Below, piece after piece: positions 14,783-21,345 of a stretch of 21,422 nt of DNA. The stretch comes from a virus. The stretch spans positions 1 to 21,422 of the IMG/VR virus record IMGVR_UViG_3300027907_000331; one strand, 5' to 3'. The first letter of the stretch is position 1. Every line of letters begins with the position of its first letter. The position numbers and the translations under genes were made by a program. The notes below the pieces were generated by a model. That model had not been told where the DNA came from, searched no databases, and was given only the letters and a program-made list of their open reading frames with translations.

Positions 14783-16052
14783 ACCTGCGCCGGTCTTCGG
14801 TCTGATCGATTGCAACTCCTTCTATGCGAGTTGCGAGCGCGTGTTTCGCCCGGACCTGGCCAAGGTACCCATCGTTGTCCTGTCGAACAACGATGGGTGT
14901 GTGATCGCCCGGAGCTACGATGCCAAACCTTTCGTGAAGATGGGCGAGCCGTATTTCCAGATCAAACCCAAACTCAAACAGCACGGAATCGTGCCGTTCT
15001 CATCGAACTACGCGCTTTACGGTGACATGAGTGAGCGGGTCATGACGTTGATTGAGTCGCTGGTACCGGCAGTCGAGGTGTACAGCATCGACGAAGCCTT
15101 CGTTGATCTCACTGGTATAGCGGGCCTGGACCCCCTTGGCCGACAGATCCGCGCCCAAGTCCTTCGCTGCACCGGCATTCCAGTCGGCGTCGGCATTGCC
15201 CAGACCAAGACCCTGACCAAGCTGGCCAATCACACGGCAAAGCGTCTGCAAGCCCAGACGGGTGGGGTGGTGAACATTACCGACCCGGTCAAGCGTGACT
15301 GGGTACTGCGCAATACGGACGTGGCGGAGGTGTGGGGCGTCGGGCGACGGATGAAAATTCACCTGGATGCCATGGGCATCAAGAGTGCCATGGATCTGGC
15401 CAAGGCCGACCCGTGGACATTGCGCAAGAGCTTCAGCGTGGTGATCGAGAAGACGGCACGGGAGCTCGCCGGCACACCCTGCCTGGAACTGGACGAGCCT
15501 GACCCACCGAAGCAGGAGATCTGCTGCAGCCGGATGTTCGGCAAGCGTTTAAAGGAACTACCGCCCATCAAGGAGGCCGTGGCCACCTACATGATGCGCG
15601 CCTCGGAAAAGCTAAGAGCCCAAGGCTCCCTGTGCAAAAAGATTCGAGTCAGCATCCGCACCGGGATGTTCAATCCGGAGGAAGCCAAGTACGCCAACGG
15701 TGTGGTGATCGACCTGCCATACCCGACCGACGATGTGCGACTGTTAACTAGGATGGCTGTCGACGCTCTCGATCATGTGTTTCGGCCGGGTTTCAACTAC
15801 AGCAAGGCAGAAGTCCTGCTGCTGAACCTCTGCCAGCCAGGTGAATACACCGAAGATTTGTTTGCCGAATCTCAACCAGGCGCCTCAACAAAGCTGACGG
15901 GGGTACTGGATCAGATCAATCAACGATGGGGGAGGGGGACGCTTCGCTCGGCCAGTGTGCCGAGCAACCCGGATTGGGGCATGCGATGCGAAATGATGAG
16001 TCAGAGTTACACCACCAGGTTGGATCAGTTGTGGAAGGTGTCTTGTGTTTGA
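14775..16052 (+). CDS. umuC: UmuC-like Y-family DNA polymerase V catalytic subunit (RulB/UmuC family)
   Basis: 425 aa, close to E. coli UmuC (422). The metal-binding palm motifs are intact: FGLIDCNSFYASCERVF with Asp12, and YSIDEAF with Asp106-Glu107. The VGVGIAQTKTLTKLANH motif and thumb (WGVGRRM) follow, and the C-terminus (WGMRCEMMSQSYTT) is the normal family ending, so the gene looks complete. It is translationally coupled to umuD and shares its LexA box. The product performs error-prone bypass of DNA lesions; in a lysogen it would raise UV survival and mutation. No integron-type insertion interrupts it. Confidence 0.95.
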   Translation: MSKPAPVFGLIDCNSFYASCERVFRPDLAKVPIVVLSNNDGCVIARSYDAKPFVKMGEPYFQIKPKLKQHGIVPFSSNYALYGDMSERVMTLIESLVPAVEVYSIDEAFVDLTGIAGLDPLGRQIRAQVLRCTGIPVGVGIAQTKTLTKLANHTAKRLQAQTGGVVNITDPVKRDWVLRNTDVAEVWGVGRRMKIHLDAMGIKSAMDLAKADPWTLRKSFSVVIEKTARELAGTPCLELDEPDPPKQEICCSRMFGKRLKELPPIKEAVATYMMRASEKLRAQGSLCKKIRVSIRTGMFNPEEAKYANGVVIDLPYPTDDVRLLTRMAVDALDHVFRPGFNYSKAEVLLLNLCQPGEYTEDLFAESQPGASTKLTGVLDQINQRWGRGTLRSASVPSNPDWGMRCEMMSQSYTTRLDQLWKVSCV

Positions 16053-16486
16053 GGGGATGTCTTCGGTCGGCAGGACGCCGTAGGTGGGTAGCTGATGCGG
16101 AAAGTTCTTTCCCCAAAACGCAACCGTTTGGGCCAATGTTAATTGGACTGTAAGGTATCGAAAAAGATGCTGGTTTTAGGAGAGGAATTGCACGTTAAGG
16201 TATTGATTTTAAGAGGTTTTAGCGTTTTCTAAGCTGCATCCCAGGCTTTGACACCGCAATGTCACACCCGAGTCATGAGGGCAGAAATGCAAAGCCTCGC
16301 AGGTTCGCGGCCTAGGGGCTTCTATTTTCGCCTCCATCCCTTAATGTCTGGCGAACGTAGCGGCGAGAATACAGTGTTGAATCGGCGATTCACTGTTGCG
16401 AATGGTGGATTGTGTTCGGTTGGCAGAACGCCGGGATGGTGATAGATGAGCCGCCCCCACCCGCCAGCGGGGGTTAGGCTCCAGCC
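16053..16486. other. Non-coding stretch downstream of umuC
   Basis: No ORF with an RBS or family resemblance was found. It contains hairpins CCCAAA/TTTGGG just after umuC (~16113-16133, possible umuC terminator without a T-run) and ACAGTG..GAATC/GATTCACTGT (~16372-16395). There are two imperfect copies of a GGCAGRACGCCG motif (~16070 and ~16421). A strong GC hairpin (CCCCC/GGGGG, ~16453-16473) lies after the stop of the 52-aa peptide gene. Confidence 0.5.
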
Positions 16487-16645
16487 TTAGGCTCTTACTT
16501 TGGCAAGCAAATAGCTTGCACAGAGCACCAGTACTGCAGCGGTTACTGGGCCGACACCGGCAGCGCAAAGCGCTGCTGTTGCCGCGCCGAACGCATAAAT
16601 GCGCTGAGCGAGAGCCTCTGAACCGTTCAGCTCGGTAATACTCAT
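16487..16645 (-). CDS. 52-aa hydrophobic peptide, bacteriocin- or toxin-like
   Basis: ATG at 16645 with GGAGGGG 8-9 bp upstream on the minus strand; an upstream in-frame start lacks this RBS. The peptide begins MSITELNGSEALAQRIYAFG and continues into an alanine/valine-rich hydrophobic segment (residues ~20-48) with a GVG turn, ending in the basic LAKVRA. The plan is a short polar leader plus one or two tight membrane-spanning helices. Candidate roles are a small membrane toxin, a holin-like peptide or a class II bacteriocin-like peptide. There is no Gly-Gly leader cleavage site, and no transporter or immunity gene is adjacent. I do not recognise a named family. Confidence 0.55.
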   Translation of the reverse strand: MSITELNGSEALAQRIYAFGAATAALCAAGVGPVTAAVLVLCASYLLAKVRA

Positions 16646-17011
16646 CGTATCCCCTCCCAGAACTGCCACCCCAGTCCCTAATTGCGGCTGGTAGGGAGGT
16701 GGCTGGCTCAGACTGCGCCGCTATTTTGTGTTTACCAGACACAGGGCACGGCACCCAACCGGTTCATAGGCACCACGGGTAAAAGCCTGTGGTGTCAAAG
16801 TGTTGGCGATGTTCGCAGGGCTTTCGAAAAAGCGCAATAGCTGAAGAAGGCAATGAGGTTTGCAGCCCCTAAAAGCTGTCTAAAACTACCTCGACCTTAC
16901 CCGGTTTCATTGGCTCGAAAGGCGCTTATGTCGGGCTAGGGTTTTAGACAATTTCCAATGCATGCCCTTGAAATACAAGACCTGTAGGCCGTTTCAATTA
17001 GTACTGCTGCA
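16646..17011. other. Non-coding stretch with inverted repeats
   Basis: No supported gene. It contains CACCAC (16771-16776)/GTGGTG (16789-16794) and a larger element, 16877-16950, with 10-bp perfect terminal inverted repeats (listed separately). The stop of the AbiV-like gene is at its right end. Confidence 0.5.
16877..16950. repeat. 74-bp element with 10-bp perfect terminal inverted repeats
   Basis: TGTCTAAAAC (16877-16886) and GTTTTAGACA (16941-16950) are exact inverse copies. Inside, CGAC and GTCG give a further partial nested pairing. The size and ends superficially recall a folded recombination site or a tiny MITE, but no target duplication was established. Confidence 0.6.
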
Positions 17012-17671
17012 TCATTGGGGGTCGTCTGAGCCCTCTTCGTAGGGATTAGCCTCGCGAATCTGTCGGAGCGCCTTGGCTAACTCCCTCACTAATGCGTCCA
17101 GGTCCTGACCCTTTAAATCATCCGGAGTGATTTCGGGTATTTCAATCGGCTCACGCAGGGAAAACTTACCCATCAAGACAGCGTTGTGCTTTTGGTCCCT
17201 TAGCGCGAATTGGGCGAGCTTGATGTTGCGATCCGCCTGCTTTTCGCTAAATCCCTCGGCCGGTTGCGAAACATGGCCTTCGGCAAAGCCGACGTAGAGA
17301 GACTCATTTTTTCGATTGTTTCTGTGCTCGCTCGCTGCCGCGACAGTGTTCAGCATCATGCTACCGAACTCTGAATTGCCAGTACCCAAGGCGAATAAAG
17401 AGTTCTGTAGTCCTTCTGAAATGAGCTTTTGCTCATGATTCCTGAGCCTTTTGAAAAGCTTCTTAAAATCTACCCCATGCCCTGCTAGAACCCTCACCCC
17501 CGCGGCTTGCAGCATTAGGCATTTCGCGATCTCCTCTCTCGCGATATGGGACAAGGTAAAGGCCCGCGCGTAGCGCTGGTTGGCGTAGAGGATTTCGGCC
17601 TCCAGAATCAAGGATTCAGCGTTAGCTGATAGGGCGTCTATGTAATCGTCGATCTGAGCCAGCGAGAGCAT
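17012..17671 (-). CDS. AbiV-family abortive infection protein (HEPN)
   Basis: 219 aa from ATG 17671, which has GGAGGA at ideal spacing; an in-frame start at 17707 adds 12 residues without an RBS. The N-terminal helical region with ILYANQRYARAFTLSHIARE followed by EIAKCLML matches AbiV, a HEPN-type family: aligned 'YxxA..L...A.EE..K' helices. A basic Arg/Asn cluster (EHRNNRKNES) follows at ~130-140 where HEPN proteins often carry RNA-contact or catalytic residues. AbiV of Lactococcus arrests phage development by binding the phage protein SaV and shutting down translation. A prophage-borne copy would be expected to protect the lysogen against other phages. No partner gene is obvious next to it. 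Confidence 0.8.
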   Translation of the reverse strand: MLSLAQIDDYIDALSANAESLILEAEILYANQRYARAFTLSHIAREEIAKCLMLQAAGVRVLAGHGVDFKKLFKRLRNHEQKLISEGLQNSLFALGTGNSEFGSMMLNTVAAASEHRNNRKNESLYVGFAEGHVSQPAEGFSEKQADRNIKLAQFALRDQKHNAVLMGKFSLREPIEIPEITPDDLKGQDLDALVRELAKALRQIREANPYEEGSDDPQ

Positions 17672-17800
17672 CGGAAACTCCTCCATGAGAGTTTGAATTC
17701 CCCCCAAAATACATCCGTTTGCGTCAACGTTTATTGGGGTGATGATGGTGATCGTAAATGGCAGGTAACTTTAGGTCTGAAATGGCGTCAAGCAATTGAA

Positions 17801-17850
17801 AACAAAAAAATTGGCACCAATCGTTAGGGCATCCCAGGCTTTGATGCCGG
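17801..17850 (-). terminator. Terminator after the 69-aa gene (minus strand)
   Basis: Read on the minus strand: GGCATC..GATGCC hairpin (17847 to 17827), then ATTGG-TG-CCAAT (~17822-17811) running into a seven-T run. It fits the end of transcription from the 17855-18064 gene, before the AbiV-like gene promoter region. Confidence 0.6.
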
Positions 17851-17854
17851 GAAG

Positions 17855-18064
17855 TTACTCTGGGGCCATTATCACAGCAAGCGTCATCTTGATGAATTCT
17901 TCATTCTTATCGATGGCTTCCAGGGCGCCGCGCACGTTGTCGGCGACGTCGGCCGAGCCGCGCTGCTCGACCCAGTTCGAAAGCTCCAGGATGGCGGCTT
18001 CGAGGGCGAGTTGGTTTTCGTTGAGCTTGAATAGCAGGGAGGGGAGTAGGTCTGAGTTTGGCAT
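17855..18064 (-). CDS. 69-aa conserved hypothetical protein
   Basis: Begins MPNSDLLPSLLFKLNENQLA and continues with EAAILELSNWVEQRGSADVA and DNVRGALEAIDKNEEFIKM. It is entirely helical and soluble, with GAGG at good spacing before the ATG. Small proteins of this type recur in Pseudomonas genomes, often near prophage material, without a known function. Gene and frame are supported by the RBS, the balanced composition and a terminator just downstream. It could be a small regulator or an immunity-type partner; nothing in the sequence chooses between these. Confidence 0.65.
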   Translation of the reverse strand: MPNSDLLPSLLFKLNENQLALEAAILELSNWVEQRGSADVADNVRGALEAIDKNEEFIKMTLAVIMAPE

Positions 18065-18176
18065 CGAAAATCCTCGGTTAAGAGGTCAGAGTAGCAGTGC
18101 AACCTGTCGTATGGGCGGAGGCGGGACGAACTAATAGATTTCGCCCCGCTTCGCATGTTTCCAATACCTGAAGCGT

Positions 18177-18554
18177 TTACTTCATATAGTCAACGTACAG
18201 AGTCGAGCCGAGAGGATGCTTTCCAACTTCGTAGTCAGGGTTCAGTGTCGATAGGTTGTGAGCGGCAATGCCTACTCCGGCGACAACACCTATTGCAAGC
18301 GCGCCAAGTGCCAGCGGAGCGCCAATTACGCTAGCCCCAGCAAAGCCGGCAAAGCCTCCCATCGAAAGCTTACGAGCCCGCATATAGATCCGAACCGACA
18401 TATCCTGCTTTTCAATTGCCTGTTCAAGCCACGTCAAGGTTTTCGAGTAGCGATCAAATTCTCCGCATTCCAACACGAAGCTCTCGTGCGCCTTGATCTT
18501 CTCGATAATGAAGTCATTGGTGACTTCGGTGATTTTATAAACGCCAACATCCAT
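18177..18554 (-). CDS. Small glycine-rich membrane protein, unknown function
   Basis: 125 aa from ATG 18554 (MDVGVYKITEVT), preceded by AAGGA at 8-bp spacing; the longer in-frame start at 18596 lacks an RBS. Residues 1-60 are a polar mixed domain with EKIKAHESFVLECGEFDRYS. Residues ~61-95 are a glycine/alanine-rich hydrophobic run (GGFAGFAGASVIGAPLALG followed by ALAIGVVAGVGIA) with repeated small-xxx-small spacing, enough for two close-packed helices or a hairpin in the membrane. The rest is a short polar tail. No family is recognised. GC content appears lower than in the tail genes. It is the last gene before the att site, a usual spot for conversion cargo. Confidence 0.65.
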   Translation of the reverse strand: MDVGVYKITEVTNDFIIEKIKAHESFVLECGEFDRYSKTLTWLEQAIEKQDMSVRIYMRARKLSMGGFAGFAGASVIGAPLALGALAIGVVAGVGIAAHNLSTLNPDYEVGKHPLGSTLYVDYMK

Positions 18555-18916
18555 GGAGAGAGTCCTTAACTTTGTAATATGCAGCATATCGGCCACGATC
18601 TAGCAACCTTTAGGCCGTTCACAGTCCTTGGAAATGCACACGAGGGGCAAGTGCTAAACCTTCGCATGGTGGCAATATGGTATCGTTGTGTTGGAATTCA
18701 AGGAGGGGTTGATTGCAAAGCGATTCCTTGGTGGAGGGTCGACATTGCAACGGTAGGCAGTCAGGGAGGGAGATATTGGCAGAACGCCGTGGATGGTCCT
18801 AAAAAGGTGTGGGGACTTTTTCGGGGATTCGCTATTTCCTGTTCAACTCTGTAAAGCACCGTTTGCAGCGAGCGCCAGAAGAAGACTCAGCAAATGCTGG
18901 GCATTAGGCCCATTTT
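18555..18916. other. Non-coding prophage end before the att site
   Basis: No supported gene. It includes a third imperfect copy of the TTGGCAGAACGCCG motif at ~18777 (best match to 16421) and a TGGGC/GCCCA hairpin at 18898-18912 just before the tRNA-derived sequence. Integrase or excisionase arm sites would be expected near here, but none could be identified. Confidence 0.45.
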
Positions 18917-18966
18917 CAAGCATGGGGTGCTAGGGGTCGAGTGTTCGAATCACTCCGTCCCGACCA
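18917..18966 (+). other. Attachment site: 3' part of tRNA-Pro(GGG) (att copy, no 5' half)
   Basis: It reads as the 3' half of a tRNA. Anticodon loop ATGGGGT at 18922-18928 (anticodon GGG); 3' anticodon stem GCTAG at 18929-18933; five-base variable loop; T-arm GAGTG-TTCGAAT-CACTC (18939-18955); acceptor 3' strand CGTCCCG plus discriminator A and CCA (18956-18966). The 5' anticodon stem pairs at only 4 of 5 positions, and no D-arm or 5' acceptor strand is upstream. This is the expected product of integration at a tRNA 3' end, not a working tRNA gene. Confidence 0.85.
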
Positions 18967-18993
18967 TTATTCCTGAGTAAAATCAGACACTTG

Positions 18994-19019
18994 AGCCGAT
19001 CAACTAGATCGGCTTTTTT
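18994..19019 (+). terminator. Strong terminator downstream of the tRNA-Pro fragment
   Basis: AGCCGATC (18994-19001) pairs perfectly with GATCGGCT (19007-19014) around a 5-base loop, followed by TTTTTT. It lies between the att sequence and the end of the convergent integrase gene. Confidence 0.85.
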
Positions 19020-19044
19020 GTGCCTGCGCAAAACTGGCGCAAAA

Positions 19045-19801
19045 CTACCCGGTGATTTCGCTGATATTCAGGTCCGGAATTGCCTCGGACCAGATGACTT
19101 CCTCGTGGTCGCGCTGGTAGTTTTTGGTCATGCCTTCGCTCGCAGGCCCAGCGATTTTCTGGCCATCCTTTCCGGCTTTCTTGTGCAGGTGCAGTGACAG
19201 TGCTCGCACTTCGTGGAAGCCCGGCATCTCTTCTTCCTTCCATCCTGCGTAACAGTTCGCCGCCTCCCTGGCCTTGGCTGTTTTCTTCTGTACCACATAC
19301 AGAAATCCCTCTCGAACGCCATCGAAGCGCATGTCGAGAATGTCGGTGCGGCGTTGGGCTGTGATCAATGCCAAGTCAATCGCGTTCTGAAGCCAGGCAG
19401 GTGCTTTTTCCCTGATCGCCTTCAGACCTTCTACGGTGTGACGCCGGCGCTGCTTCTTCTCGATGCGATTGATGGTGCTGGCGGCCGGGTTGTCTGGGCA
19501 TAGCCCCTTGGCTGCGGCATGGTTAAAGATGTCAATCAGCAAGGCACGGCACTGGTTGGCGGTGCGCGGGGTGAGAGCGTCCAGCATTTCTGCGATCATA
19601 CGGATCGTGACCTGGTCGACGGCCATACCCTCGAACTGCTTGCGAAAGCGCCGGAAGTGCACCGCGTACAACCCCAGTGTGCCCTTGGCCAACTCGCGAG
19701 GTGGCAGAACGTCGCGCTCGTAGGTGTCGAGGAATCCTGTGAATGTTTCTGTGGCGTTATTCATCACGGCGCCAACCAGGTCAACATCCAGGCTGGCCAC
19801 C
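19045..19801 (-). pseudogene. Tyrosine integrase, N-terminally truncated and missing a catalytic His
   Basis: The remaining frame contains the SAM-like core-binding domain and the catalytic domain of a tRNA-targeting phage integrase. Seen on the minus strand: Arg in ITAQRRTDILDMRF, Lys in VVQKKT, HEVR box, and the Tyr nucleophile in GMTKNY (Tyr codon 19117-19119). The usual GH(A/S/T)S box reads GPAS here: codon CCT at 19144-19146 replaces an expected CAT. Integrases of this type carry ~100 more residues with an arm-binding domain; here integrase sequence ends at about 19801 where the diverged methylase-region repeat begins. The open frame continues into the repeat only to a TTG at 19854, and an internal ATG lies at 19764. 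It is therefore a remnant, probably inactive. The end next to the tRNA-Pro sequence fits normal int-att adjacency. Confidence 0.8.
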
Positions 19802-20124
19802 GTCCGTGCAGATTGTCCCTGCAAGTCCCGCCAAGGCTCCTGCTCTGTGCACAAAGCAGAGCGAGCCTGGCGCCTGTTTATTTATACAGTAAAGGTCTTG
19901 CTATCCATGTCTTCACCCATCATTCCTTGGATGGGCGGCAAACGCCGTTTGGCCGATCGCCTTATCCCGCTGTTTCCACCGTTTCCACCGCATGAGTGCT
20001 ACGTTGAAGTCTTTGCCGGCGGTACCGCGTTGTACTTCATGCGGCCCCAGGCGGCGCCCGTTGAAGTCCTCAACGACATCAATGGCGACCTGGTGACGCT
20101 GTACCGCGTGGTGCAAAACCACCT
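19802..20124 (+). repeat. Direct repeat, copy 2: LexA box and 5' part of a diverged adenine methylase
   Basis: It aligns to 11184-11497 with scattered mismatches and one 9-bp in-frame insertion (TTTCCACCG duplicated). It begins inside the integrase remnant and stops abruptly after the shared AACCACCT. The divergence argues for a related but separate phage source, not a recent local duplication. Confidence 0.9.
19874..19889. promoter_or_regulatory. LexA (SOS) box in the methylase remnant
   Basis: Identical in sequence to the box at 11256-11271 (CTGT-TTATTTAT-ACAG), 17 bp before the ATG of the truncated methylase. Confidence 0.8.
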
Positions 20125-20203
20125 ATTTGAATGCCTTGAGGAAGCGTGGTTCACCGCTCCTCAAGAACCTCGATTTTGGTTGACTGACTTCCTCAGGGCG
20201 TGA
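19907..20203 (+). pseudogene. Truncated D12 adenine methyltransferase remnant
   Basis: The first ~73 residues match the intact methylase at 11289 (PWMGGKRRL, VEVFAGGTALYF, NDINGDLVTLY), with an extra three residues (PFP) from a 9-bp duplication. After the codons for VVQNHL (to ~20124) the sequence changes to unrelated residues and stops at 20203. The DPPY catalytic motif is absent, so no activity is expected. With the integrase remnant just upstream, it fits a decayed older prophage whose interior was deleted. Confidence 0.85.
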
Positions 20204-20258
20204 AGTTGCCCGTCAGCAATGGCAGAGGTTGGCCATTAGCTGCCTGTCGCGTCCAGCT

Positions 20259-20975
20259 TCAAACCCTTTTGCACGTCAACCAGGCACCCCAGAACAGGCT
20301 GCTGAAGAAACGCGTAGCGTCCCCGAACCCGGCGTCGTTCAACAGTTTTTGAACCGCCGCCTCAGAATGTGGCGGGTCAGCGCCCTGGAGGATTTTTCCC
20401 AGCTTGACCTTCACTTCATCCGGGCTGGCTCCGTGCTGCCGCCACCGTTGGCCCCAGGCAGCCAGCAATAGCGGTTGGCTGGCATACGCGTACTGATTTC
20501 CGGCGACAATCAGTGGCGCACCGGGTTTCAGACGAGCCCTAATGGAACGTAAAAGCTGGTGCTTGGCATCATCACCCTCGAGATGATGCAGGACACCGAT
20601 CAAGGTGGCTGCGTCGTAGGACTGGTCTGCTGCCAGGTCTTCAACATGCCCAAGATACAGGTCAGTTCTTTCAAGCAAGTCGTTGGCCTCCAACTGGTGC
20701 TTCGCAGCCTCCAGCATGGGCGCGGATGGATCAACGGCAGTGAAGCGCCAGGCAGGCTCCAGCGTTGCCATCGCAACAATTTCCTGTGCAGTGCCGCCAG
20801 CGCCAACCACCAGTACTTTCGCCGAATTTGTATCGCCGAGGCTTGCCGCCAGCATGCACGCAACAAGATCGTGGCAGGCGTCATAGCCTGCTAATGCGAT
20901 ACGACTCTGTCTTCCGTACTCATTGGCCCGATGGGTATCAAATTTTTCAGCTGAGTTGAGCGGTAATGATTTCAA
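20259..20975 (-). CDS. Class I SAM-dependent methyltransferase
   Basis: 238 aa. It has the glycine-rich SAM motif (VLVVGAGGTAQE, ~55-66), an acidic post-I end (AVDPSAPML, Asp contacting the ribose), and the LIGVLHHLEG motif typical of small-molecule and protein methyltransferases of the Methyltransf_25/12 type. The start is TTG at 20975, supported by GGAGA seven bases upstream; nearby ATGs are in other frames. Substrate unknown. It is orientated toward the prophage scar and is probably an original chromosomal gene. The 3' end lies 55 bp from the remnant methylase stop. Confidence 0.85.
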   Translation of the reverse strand: MKSLPLNSAEKFDTHRANEYGRQSRIALAGYDACHDLVACMLAASLGDTNSAKVLVVGAGGTAQEIVAMATLEPAWRFTAVDPSAPMLEAAKHQLEANDLLERTDLYLGHVEDLAADQSYDAATLIGVLHHLEGDDAKHQLLRSIRARLKPGAPLIVAGNQYAYASQPLLLAAWGQRWRQHGASPDEVKVKLGKILQGADPPHSEAAVQKLLNDAGFGDATRFFSSLFWGAWLTCKRV

Positions 20976-21332
20976 GGCGCTTCTCCATGTCCTTGAATCA
21001 AGTTAGGTCATACAGGGCGATAATAAAAATTCATTAATTTTATGCAACACATTCCTGTTGGGAATGCATCTTTGGCTCTGAGTTTGCTTGGTCGACCGTC
21101 AGCTTTTGTCGATTGCTGGCCGTCGCGACGGGCAGATATCGGCCAAAAGCGGTCGGTGGACAGATGAGTCCAACTTCCCGACCCCGCGCCACAACAACGG
21201 GAGGGCTCCGGCTTTTGTGAACGACTGGGATTGATTGCTTACCCACCCAGTTCCGCCCCCATTGCCGCCATCCTCGTCAGTGTTTCGACATGTGCGACAG
21301 ATTTCAAAAAAAATCGCAAACCCCACGACGCT
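20976..21332. other. Non-coding region upstream of the SAM methyltransferase
   Basis: No convincing gene was found. The minus-strand frames here are low-quality and lack RBSs. An AT-rich patch (~21020-21045, AATAAAAATTCATTAATTTT) could hold the promoter of the minus-strand methyltransferase. The GTCGCGACGGGC-type stretch (~21120-21135) resembles common Pseudomonas intergenic sequence. Confidence 0.45.
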
Positions 21333-21345
21333 TCAGGGCTTGCGA
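21309..21345 (-). terminator. Minus-strand terminator near the right edge
   Basis: On the minus strand GCAAGCCC pairs with GGGTTTGC (one G-T) around a ~13-base loop and is followed by GATTTTTTTT. It would end a gene entering from the right. Confidence 0.7.

Noticed and set aside
16341-16754. 137-aa minus-strand ORF overlapping the 52-aa peptide
   Set aside because: Arg/Ser-rich out-of-frame shadow without an RBS; the 52-aa frame has a strong one.
16877-16950. Integron attC site
   Set aside because: The size and inverted ends recall attC, but the ends read GTTTTAG and not the required GTTRRRY/RYYYAAC core, and no integron integrase or cassette array is present.
18579-18854. 91-aa + strand ORF before the att site
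   Set aside because: No RBS and no family resemblance, and it partly overlaps the upstream region of the 18554 gene; treated as chance.
18922-18966. A functional tRNA-Pro gene
   Set aside because: Only the anticodon loop to CCA is present; the D-arm and 5' acceptor strand are absent and the anticodon stem is mismatched.
11184-20124. The methylase-region repeats as attL/attR of one element
   Set aside because: The copies are diverged and contain coding sequence and a LexA box; the tRNA-Pro 3' fragment beside the integrase is a far better att site.
21040-21326. Minus-strand ORFs near the right edge
   Set aside because: Low-complexity basic translations in typical Pseudomonas intergenic sequence, without start signals.
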